From Elasticomyces elasticus (Eukaryota; Ascomycota; Dothideomycetes; Mycosphaerellales; Teratosphaeriaceae): a stretch of DNA of 64,000 nucleotides. The position numbers were made by a program, and so were the translations under genes. This document shows, one piece after another, positions 20,922-30,700 of this stretch (positions are counted from its first letter, which is position 1; each line of letters opens with the position of its first letter). Location of the stretch: the NCBI GenBank assembly GCA_035926095.1, contig JAVRQT010000007.1, forward strand, positions 1,178,001 to 1,242,000, in the 5' to 3' direction. Below the pieces are notes generated by a model. The model had not been told where the DNA came from, did not search any database, and saw nothing but the letters and a program-made list of their open reading frames with translations.

Positions 20922-23900
20922 ATGGGCTCACGCTTGGAGCAGAAATCAACGCTGGTACGCAAGCGCATCGAAGGACACACCTTCGACGATGAAGCCGGCG
21001 ATGAGTATGAGGGCTCAAAGTTCGGGGGCTTTCCAGAATACTTCAGGAGGAAGAAGATAAAATTGCAGAATAAGGATGCACAATTACGGACGCAATCAGG
21101 GGACAAGCCAAACATCTTCAAGGGCGTGGTATGCCACGTCAATGGCTACACCCAGCCATCCCTCAATGATCTGCATACCATGATCGTGCAGCATGGCGGA
21201 GGCTTCCTGCAGTATTTGGATGGGAAGACGATGGTAACGCATGTACGTAAATTCATACACTCGTACGCCCACTACACAATCCCGTTTTCCCGTTGTCTTC
21301 ATTCTGCTTCAGTCCTACTTCACTTGGCATCTATTATCTAGCACTGAGAGTGACTGACTTGACCATCTTGACCAGATCATCGCAAGCAACCTGACGTAAG
21401 CAACCCGTCTCTCAGATTACACGTATGATATTAACGACACTTCCCAGCCCCAAGAAGAAAGAAGAATTTAAGCGCTACCGCATCGTCAAACCTGCCTGGA
21501 TCGTAGATTCCATCGCTGCCGGCAAACTACTCCCATGGGATGCATACCGCGTTGTCGACGAAGGTGTTGGCCAGAAAGTCCTCGGTTTCGACAACGGCAA
21601 TGTCATCACTCAAGCAAACCGCAAGACTCAGGGCTACAAGGAGCAAACAGACACGAGTTGGTACACCAGTCAATTGAAAGCACGAGACGTCCAGGCCACC
21701 AGCAGTTCGACAGCACGGCCACGGCTCACCTTTACGCAGACCGTGACGCCCTCAGAGGAGATTGAGGATGATGAGTATCCTCTACCTGAGATCACGAGTT
21801 CGATTGAACGGGCTATGGAGGGTCTGGATGGGCTCGACGAGGACGATGATGAGCTACCCGAACCTGTAGAGCGAACCGAGGATGCCCCTGGACCTGAGGC
21901 TAAACTTGAGACGCCGCCTCCGACTAGCCCGCTACCTGCGCCGGCCGACAAAACCTTATTTCTCCCAGAAGATGCTGCCATAAAGGCCACCTCTCCGATC
22001 AACACACCCACAAGGCAGGCTTTTCGCAAGGAGACCGTGCTATCTCCAGGCCGTGCTGCAGCAGCAATTCCACCCATTGAGTCGCCCGCAAGACAAGAAA
22101 CTGCTCTGCAGCCCCGACAGGGCTCTCAGGAACCGGACTACACCATGTCCATAGTCAAGAACTCGGAGGCTCTGCGCTCAATCTCCCCAAGTCGGCTAGC
22201 GAACATGACAGCCGAGGAGCACAACGCTCTCCTTCTGTCTGACCCGAAGATCCGGAAGTCGACTGTCGTGCATCCGGATTTCCTGGAGCAGTACTACCGC
22301 GAATCCCGCCTCCACCATCTCTCAACGTGGAAAGCAGACCTCAAAGCCCAACTCCAAGCTCTCGCAGCCGAGAAGAGCTCATCTCAGAAGGAGAAGCTGA
22401 AAGTCAAGAAGCTGCCGGGTCAACGAAGGTACATCATGCACGTCGATTTCGACTCTTTCTTTGCCGCCGTCTCGCTCAAGAAGCACCCCGAGTACGTTGA
22501 CAAACCTGCGGTCGTGGCCCATGGCAGCGGTTCAGGTTCGGAGATCGCGAGCTGTAATTACCCTGCTCGTGCTTTTGGCGTGAGTAATGGTATGTGGATG
22601 CGCCGGGCCCAGGAACTATGTCCTGAGCTCAAGATCCTGCCTTACGATTTCCCGGGGTACGAGGAGGCGAGCAGGAAGTTCTATGATGCTATTATGGCTA
22701 CTGGAGGGGTGGTGCAGAGTGTGAGTATTGATGAGGCCTTGGTGGATATCAGTCAAATATGTTTTGCTGAGGCTGCTACTGATGGCGTGAAACGTGCTGA
22801 GGGCGGTGTTGATAGGGAGCAGGCGGTGGCTGATGGGATTGCGCAAAAGATGCGGGACGAAGTGTTGGCAAAGACTGGCTGTGCTGTGAGTGTGGGGATT
22901 GGTGGTAATATTCTGCTCGCGAAGGTTGCTTTAAGGAAAGCGAAGCCGGCTGGACAGTACCAGCTTCGACCGGAAGAGGTTCTGGATTTCATTGGCAAGC
23001 TCGAAGTCAAGAGTCTGCCGGGAGTGGCATGGAGTATTGGAGGAAGGTTGGAGGAAATTGGGTGCAAGCTGGTGAAGGATATCCGCGAGATGACGAAGGA
23101 GAAGCTCATCAACACGCTCGGGCCCAAGACGGGAGAGAAGCTGTGGGATTATGCGCGGGGCATTGATCGTGCTGAGGTTGGCGATCAGGTAGTGAGGAAG
23201 TCCGTCTCAGCTGAAGTGAATTGGGGGGTGCGTTTCGAGAATCAGGAGCAAGTCAACGAGTTCATGCATGGTCTGTGTGGCGAGCTGCACAAACGACTCA
23301 CGAAGGAGAAGGTCAAGGGCAAGCAGCTTACCATGAAGGTGATGAGGAGGGCAGGCGATGCTCCAAGGGATCCGCCGAAGCACCTTGGTCATGGGAAATG
23401 TGATACGTACAACAAGAGCGTACAGCTTGGTGTTGCTACGAATGACAAAGAGCTCATCGTGAAGGAGGCGATTGCGATGATGAAGTCGTTTAATATCTCA
23501 CCAGGCGAGCTGAGGGGAATAGGGATACAGATGCAGAAGCTGGATACGCTTAAGGCTGGTCCGGATGGTGCGGATCTGGCGAGTCAGCGAAAGCTATTCT
23601 TCAAGCGGGGGCAACCTTCGAAGCCACCAGCGGAACGTGCAGATGACACTGTGCCAGAGGACCCGATACAGGACGATGTCAAGACGCCACAAAAAGCACA
23701 GCGCTTCGTGGACGCGAACAATCGACCTAGCGTGCCTATACCGCCAATTGCTCCCCACACTCCAAGTAAAAAGCTACTTAACACACTAGGAACGCAGTTC
23801 GTGCTGCCAACCCAATTCGATCCAAGCGTGCTCGCCGAGCTACCCGAGGACATCAGATCAAAGCTCGCTAAACTCGTCAAGCCTGACTCAGGGATGGAGG

Positions 23901-24850
23901 CGCCGCCAGAGCCCGCGAAAGCAGCGGTGGCAGGGCCAGTGAAACCGGTGCAACCACCTTCTGCTATCGTGGGTCTGCCCAACCAGTCTCAGCTGGACCC
24001 TAGTATACTGGAAGCACTACCAGAAGACGTGCGTGCGGAGATCATGGGCTTTTACAATAAGTCTCCGGGCAACCGAAAGCGAGGGGAACAGGCTTTGTTA
24101 CCGCAATCGCCGCGCAAGGCGAGGACGTTGCCAACTTCGAAACAGCCTGTAAAGCGTAAGCGAGGTGGCGGGCTCTTCGCCGGTCGCGCACGCAGTAACA
24201 TGCGGAGTGGAGACAGCTCTACATTGACACAGGCAAACTTCGTGGCGCGCCCTGTGAGCCGGCATCTTCAAAACGACGACGTTACTACAGCCACGGACAC
24301 TGAGGCCGAGCCGGCAGCTGCAAACGATACAGTAGACCCGGAGTTCCTGGCAGCCCTGCCTGAAGATGTTCGCCGTGAGGTCTTAGCTCAGCAGCGCAAT
24401 GTTCGATTGCAGCGTGCTGGAGGCATCGATCTCTCGCTTCATCAACGGCCTCGGGCACAGCGCGGCAAGAAGAAGGCTGCCGAAGATGAAGTGCTGCTGG
24501 AGAGGGTAATTGTACTACCGCCACGACCATCTAAGCCAACGTTCACGTCACGCAAGCTGACTGAGCTCCCGGATCTGAGAGAAGCGATGAAGGCGTGGTA
24601 TAAGGAGTTCGAAGATGAAGCGCCGTACGAGGAAGATGTGCTAGCTCTGGTGAAATATCTGAGAGGGGTAGTGCTTGACGAGAGGGACGTGGGAAAGGCC
24701 GTTGCCGTTTTGAAATGGGTGGAATGGCTGATCGATGAAGGAGAAGCTCGTGCTTCGGCGAAGAGTGGGTGGAATATGGCATTACAGCAAATGAAGCACG
24801 GTGTGCAGAGTGCTGCGGAAGAGCGAGGGTTGGGTAGGCTGGACTTATGA
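20922..24850 (+). CDS. REV1: DNA repair protein REV1 (Y-family polymerase, deoxycytidyl transferase)
   Basis: Exons 20922-21242, 21376-21395 (a 20-nt microexon) and 21448-24850 give 1247 residues. The BRCT domain (about 65-150) is intact only after splicing: FKGVVCHVNGYTQPSLNDLH, THIIASNLTPKKK, VKPAWIVDSI. The polymerase core starts at about 440 with MHVDFDSFFAAVSL and includes SIDEALVDIS (about 540), so the catalytic acidic residues are present. The little finger follows. Three ubiquitin-binding motifs with LPEDI/V cores lie near residues 900, 960 and 1075. The last 100 residues (LTELPDLREAMKAWYKEF and on) form the REV1 C-terminal domain that binds other translesion polymerases. REV1 inserts dCMP opposite abasic sites and scaffolds polymerase zeta. 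The length is close to vertebrate REV1. Confidence 0.95.
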
Positions 24851-24989
24851 TAGCACAGTGCCTGTTGGTTGCTCTCCTATGATACCCGTCTGGTCTGAAA
24901 GTGTGATTGCTCCACACACTACGATGCCTGTGGCATCCAGTGAGAATGCTACTTGGACTTCAGGGCCCAGTCATCGTGTCTTTGCAAAC

Positions 24990-25302
24990 TCAAGCCTCCA
25001 CAAGCTTCACGACTGCCTTCCCGAACTCGTCGTCCCCAAACCACTCTGCGCCGAGCTTCTTGACCTGTTCTGCCTGGACGGTAGCACCGGCATTCTCGAG
25101 CGCCATCCAGAGCCTCGCGGTCTCATCCAGGGCGACGTGGTTCAACTTGACGACGTTTGGAGTTGCACCATGACCCTGCTGGGTCTGCAACTTCACAGGC
25201 TAGACAATAGTCAGCATATGAAATGGAGGATATCCCTTGAAAACAGAGCGTGCGTACTGATGCGGTCTTCAGCTCCGTGGTGCGTTGCTCTTCGTTTGCC
25301 AT
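24990..25302 (-). CDS. Small uncharacterised protein, 84 residues
   Basis: Two exons on the minus strand, 25302-25258 and 25199-24990, with a 58-nt intron (donor GTACGC, branch GCTGAC, acceptor TAG). The product begins MANEEQRTTELKTASPVKLQ and carries a charged helical region (LDETARLWMALENAG, VQAEQVKKLGAEWF, FGKAVVKLVEA). There is no signal peptide, membrane segment or cysteine pair. I do not recognise the family. The good splice signals and the regular amphipathic pattern argue that it is real. It is convergent with REV1, with 139 bases between the stop codons. Confidence 0.6.
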
Positions 25303-26088
25303 GGTCGAAGGCGGTGGGAGTCTAGTCAATGTATGTTTAGCAGAGCCAACACAAGGACTGTCGCCGACCAATAACTCACTTGTTAAGGGAAGGGAGGGCA
25401 AGTTTATACACTGTGATGAGGGATGTGTGGATGAAAGTGTATGCAGACGAGAGAGTTGCTTGATACCATGTAAAATGAGGCATACTGAACGACAAACGGT
25501 GGCCTTGGCAACTGCTTCCGGAAGGAACGGAAGTGCCGGCTCGTGAATCATATATGGGATGCGCCGTGCTTTGCTACTGGATTGTAATGAATCGGTCTAG
25601 CAGGCGAGAAGGACAAAGGATGTTTGTTGCATCAAAGCCCCAACATCATGTTCGCCTGTTACAGCAACAGACGGAGTTTTGACCATGACCAACAAATGGA
25701 ATATGACTGGTCTGAGTGTGTGATGCCTGCGCTGCCGCCTTCTTTAGTCCCCATTGCTAGGCAGCAAAACTCTAACTCGTGCAAAATATAATTATGCGAA
25801 GCTGCTCCTTCGGATGTGAGGGTCTGTTCATAATCTCGGTCAAAATCATAATGGGTATACACTGGAAGGTCTTCGCGCTGAACAAGAGGCAGTCGCTTCT
25901 GCAACATTCCTTCCTCAAGTTCATAGAGATACTCATGAACAATGCGGCGGAGCCACTGGTAGACATACTGAAGGTGCCCGAGCTGCGGATGTACACGGTG
26001 AACAACGCAGCAGTTGCAATCGCACGGGCTAGGGGGTAAGTGGCAACAGCATCTCACGTTAGCATCGGTCGACTAATTATGCAGCAGC
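25303..26088. other. Intergenic with a minus-strand candidate ORF
   Basis: The minus-strand frame 26057-25659 has a protein-like stretch (QWLRRIVHEYLYELEEGM, REDLPVYTHYDFDRDYEQ) but no good start. The plus strand of the same segment also has an open frame ending at a donor-like GTAAGT (26038) that could be spliced in frame to the F-box gene. The paralogue's start argues against this. Confidence 0.35.
25659..26057 (-). pseudogene. Possible gene remnant or terminal exon
   Basis: This minus-strand frame contains about 75 residues with strongly protein-like composition, from LQYVYQWLRRIVHEY through REDLPVYTHYDFDRDYE to HNYILHELEFCCLAMG. Upstream of it, a CTAG acceptor and a GCTAAC branch-like site suggest a terminal exon whose 5' part is missing or overlaps the plus-strand F-box gene. 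I do not recognise the family. It may be a decayed gene, an unannotated 3' exon, or a chance frame. Confidence 0.3.
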
Positions 26089-26850
26089 ATGGACAGCAAC
26101 CTCATCGCCTTGCCGCAAGAGCTCATCGACTTGATAATCAGCTACGTTACCGCGGATGAGGACCTGATCAACCTCGGGCTCGCTTCTTCCTTCTTCTTCC
26201 GACTCCTCGCTCCGGTTCTGACGAAAGCCGTAGCCAGGACCGAGGCTCCTTGGGCAGGCCAACGTATCATCACGGCTAGCGACTGGGGATGTGGCATTCC
26301 GTCATGCGTTCCAAAGGAGACGATCCGCCGCATCGCTTCCGAGGGCATGAGCAAAGAGGAGTGGAGTCCAGGGCAAAATGCCGAAGCCAAGAGAAGCTAT
26401 TATCTCTACAACATGAAGGCACTGGAGATCACGGACTGCATCGGCGTAAGTGATTGTCGCTGCGGTGCGCGTCTGCATCAACCTACGAATCAGATCAGAC
26501 GTTTGGCACACCTTCGCATGAGTGCGGACGATGTGGCACTGTTAGGTCGGCTGACTTGTCCTCCGGTTCCGCATGCGCCTTACCAGGCCGTACTCCGCTG
26601 TGTTGATCTGAAGGAATTTGTGCGCGACGACGTAGTCGCGTCGTCCGAATTTCCGTACAGTCTTGGGGAGGTATTGTGCTGCTTCACGGCATGGAGCGAT
26701 GGCGGCCACGCACGATGGGCAGGACGTAGATGCGACATTACGAGCTTGCAGCACGTAGACGACAGCTGGAAGGACGTCAGCGAGGAAGCCGTAAGTCATC
26801 TCGAGGATGAAGGGAAGGACTGGCGGGTCACGGGTGGCAAGCGCGCATGA
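26089..26850 (+). CDS. F-box-like protein, paralogue of the 17.4-kb gene
   Basis: A single-exon frame of 253 residues. The N-terminus LIALPQELIDLIISYV, then LINLGLASSFFFRLLAP, fits an F-box. The protein aligns along its length with the minus-strand gene at 17415-18257: shared APWAG, LRCVDLKEFVRDD, YSLGEVLCCF, ARWAGRRCDI and SEEAVSHLE. The ATG choice is supported because both proteins start exactly four residues before the L-P-Q-E-L core. A cysteine-rich insertion (ISDCRCGA-like, near residue 123) is unique to this copy. Function beyond the putative Skp1-binding F-box is unknown. The pair lies about 8 kb apart in opposite orientation with the FPR4-REV1 block between them. Confidence 0.72.
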   Translation: MDSNLIALPQELIDLIISYVTADEDLINLGLASSFFFRLLAPVLTKAVARTEAPWAGQRIITASDWGCGIPSCVPKETIRRIASEGMSKEEWSPGQNAEAKRSYYLYNMKALEITDCIGVSDCRCGARLHQPTNQIRRLAHLRMSADDVALLGRLTCPPVPHAPYQAVLRCVDLKEFVRDDVVASSEFPYSLGEVLCCFTAWSDGGHARWAGRRCDITSLQHVDDSWKDVSEEAVSHLEDEGKDWRVTGGKRA

Positions 26851-27765
26851 AGGGGGCAGGAGTTTGGGCACCTGGAACGCTTGCCCGCGATTGGCGATCG
26901 TAATGCCCTGATAATGACCGCAGAGAGTAGGTAGTCGATCACTTCTCTACAAAATAAAGGGGCACTGGGCTCGCGTTGGGGGCTTCAGTGATACTTTTAT
27001 AGCTGCAATTGTGTTATTACCTGACTTAGGTTGTAAACTCCTCGAACCAACCGCGTGAAGTGAATCCATCCTCGATTCGGTACGTCTGGCTCTGGGACGG
27101 TGCGTTGGGCCTGTCCTGGCCCGAATCGCGAAAGGGAACTGTTCCCAACCCTACAATATCACAAAGCATAAGTAGGCGTCGCCGGACAGACACGTGACTT
27201 TGACTGCGGGACGTCCGTGCTTGACCGCACTCTTTCACACTTCATACTTCCAATTGTCAACTCCGAAGATGATATAAGGAGCTCGTTGACCATCGTCCTG
27301 TTTGCAGGTCTGATTCTGAGTTGATGTCGACATCTGGTTCCGTCACGGAGTGCAGCCGCCGCCGGCAGATCGTGGGGAGACAGAGTCGGAGACGGCTGCA
27401 CGTGCGCGCATGGACGCGATGTTCTGGACCCCTCATCATGTCGTCGTCTTGGGCCATCGGCATGCTTGTTGCTGCGGTCTGATCTCTTCTGGATCTCGAT
27501 CTTGTCGTCTCGACTTCCGAACACAGACGTGAAATCGGGAACGATGGAAGTGAAACAATCACAATCCGGCCCGTAAACCTTCGGCATCCATCTTCGGCAT
27601 CAACGCCTCTACCCGCCCGCCGCCAGCATCACCAGCTCGGCCCACCTTCGACACTCGACTTGACGCTCCACCACCCAGTATTGCTATCGGTCCCTGCGAA
27701 AGAGGATGAGCTGAGGAGACGGTCGCTGCTAATGACAGAAGGTGTACGATAATGTGGCGACTAGC
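26851..27765. other. Intergenic, promoter and leader of adenylate cyclase
   Basis: There are 915 bases with no supported gene. The short frames on both strands overlap each other and lack motifs. The long leader is plausible for a large signalling gene. An additional non-coding or coding 5' exon cannot be excluded. Confidence 0.45.
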
Positions 27766-30700
27766 ATGACTCTGCTCAAGCACACGAATGGGAGCGGCAA
27801 CAGCAACAGAGCGGAAGCTGGACGGCATGGCTCCACCGAGAGCTCTGGCGCGGAGTCTCTGCGGTCGACGGACACTGTTAGAGGACCATTTGGGAGCTTC
27901 GGGCAGCAGGGTGGGCAGAAGGATGGCAGGCCACCCGTGAGGGTCAATACCAATAAGCGACTGCAGTACGTATACCCCGGGAGTGATATCATAGAGCTAT
28001 TGGAAGTGGCGCAGAAGAGTGTGTTGCCTCTAAATTTGTTTGGATCGCTATACTGCGTGGTGTTAAGCTATGGAGTCGAGCGCATGATGTTTGATGCAGC
28101 CTGAAGAGTAGAGCAGCCTTGGCGAAACATATGTTTGGGATAGCAAGGAACCTGTATATAGCCGGAGATATGAGAGACATGCAGCTAACAATAGTCCTTC
28201 CAGACTCGATCGCAAAGACTCAGAGGTCTCGCCACACACAGTCAAGCCTGCACCGGCCAATGCACGCGGCACCATCGCGCCATGGGAACAGCAAGAGACG
28301 CCCTCGGCAGCTGCACAGCTCAACAACTATCGCAGTGATCTCTCTGTGCTGCAGAACACCGGCAATATCCCCACAATCACACAACAGCCTCCGTCAGCTA
28401 TATCGCCTTGGACGACTGCGAATGAGAAGGGCCCTGCTATGGCAACCTCGATCTTTGCTGGCAGCTTCTACAATGATTCGAATGAGAACCTTGGGCAGAT
28501 ATCACCGGGCTTCTCGCCACCAGATGGCATGCGCTTTCCCACAGATGACAATCGCCGACCTTCCGTTGCTAGCGGGACTACGGTATCGTCTACCGGGTCC
28601 AAGTCGAGCTTCAGCGGCAAGTACAAGAAGAAGCTACAAGGATTCTTTGGCGAAGACTATCCTGTTGGAGATGGTTCGGGGAGTAGGCAGAACTCGGAGA
28701 CGAGTTCGATGCAGGGTGGAGTGCTGCCAGCCTTTGCGCCTGGCGGTGGCTCGAGGAACCGCAACAACTCCATGAACGATGCGATGCTGCGTAGTGGACC
28801 GCCAAGTCCTACAAGCTCGCGGCCACGCACACCTGCGGCTGGACCGAGTAGTGAGGTCACACCGTGGGTGTATCAGGACTCGCAGGTAAGTGCACTCTTC
28901 CTTTTCATCGTTCACACGCACGGCCCGATCGGGCGTAGATGTGATGCGTTGCTGGCCGATTTACCGTGTAGCCGTGTCGTGCTTGCACATAGTCGTGTAG
29001 GGCAGTCGCTGACAGAAGGTGCAGAATGACTCTTTCTTCCCTGAGCAGAGCAACGGCCGAACTCCGAAGACCCACCACCGCCTACATCTGCCCGGCCATA
29101 GGCACAATCGCAGCAATGAAGAGAAGCATAGCATAAGCCAGGGATACCCATTACGGCCTTCGACGAGCCGGGATCAGTCGTATAGTGAGGCGAGCAGGAA
29201 TCGGCAGCCCTCGGCGATGAGCTCGGCAGTCAATCTCAAAGTCCGTGCATCGTCTCCTACGCCAAGCTCTCATAGCGCGCAAAGTCGCAATGCATACAAT
29301 GACCGGTCACCGGCCGATGGAGGCGCAGGGCACAAGCGATCCCTTCTGGCGCGCATGACGGGCCGACATAAGAACGACAAGACTTCCATCGAGACATTCC
29401 AGACCTCAACATCGACGACCTCACTTCCTCCCTCCAGTGCAGCGCTTGGCAAGACACGCGCAGATACAAAGTCTGTTGCACGACCTTCAAAGGCGCCGCT
29501 CAGACCCGATGTCGCAAATGGCGGTGTTCCACAGCGCAAAGAGTCTCGGTTGCCTTTCAAAAGTAAGAAGGGTGATACTGTCTCAGATGTGCGAGTCAAA
29601 GACCCCAATGCGCCTGTACCAGAAGACGGCTCAGCTTTGTGGCACCTGGACACCAACATGGCGAACCTGGAAGGTGTCGTAGATCGCAAGAATCCTCTAA
29701 TGACGCCACCGAAAGGCGAGATATATACTGGTTGGCCCGGCGAGCTTCCTGTTACAAAGCAAGCTCCTCCTGGTGAAGAAGCTGGCACTTGGGACGCACC
29801 TGATAGTTGGGCCGTGAAGAGAATCGCCGACGTGAACCAAGGACGGTTGGGCGAGCTTGACGAGGACGGCAACGTAGCGCGAGACGAGGATACTGGGTCT
29901 ATGTACTTTATGCGCATCTTCCGAGCCGACAGCACTTTCGCCGTGATATCCGGAAGCCTGAATACGACAGCGGCTGACTTAATTGGCATGATGGCGAAGA
30001 AGACGTTTCTGCAAGAAGAAATCGATACTTACCAACTCGTCATCAAGCGACAAGAAACGAGCCGGCAGCTAGAGTCGGGTGAGCGACCGCTCGTGATACA
30101 GAAGCGTCTTCTGGAGATGGCGGGCTACCAGATGGCGGATCGTCTCGAAGATCTCGGACGGGAAGATCATGGGTATCTGTGTCGCTTCACGTTCTTGCCG
30201 GCCAAGATGAGCGGGTACTCTAGTCTGGACCGCGACCCTGGGTTTAACAAATTGCAGCGCTTCAATCACATCGACCTCTCTGGTCGCAACTTAGTCACCA
30301 TTCCCATCACGCTATATCAGCGTGCAACGGAGATCATAACACTGAATCTCTCGAAAAACCTGACGCTTGACATACCCAAGGACTTCATACAGAGCTGTAC
30401 TTCTCTGCGCGAAATCAAGTTTACTGGCAATGAAGCATGGAGACTGCCGCAGAGCTTGACCATGGCGGCCAAGCTGACTATGCTTGATGTCTCCAATAAC
30501 CGACTTGAGCAGCTGGACAACGCTGATCTTGGCAGGCTGTCAGGTCTGCTGAGTTTGAAGCTCTCAAACAACAAGCTGACAGGAGTGCCTCAATACTTTG
30601 GATCCTATCATGCGCTGCGAAGTCTGAACTTGTCGTCGAACTCGTTGACGGAGTTTCCGGGTGCCTTGCGACAGTTGGCAACGCTCGTCGATCTGGATGT

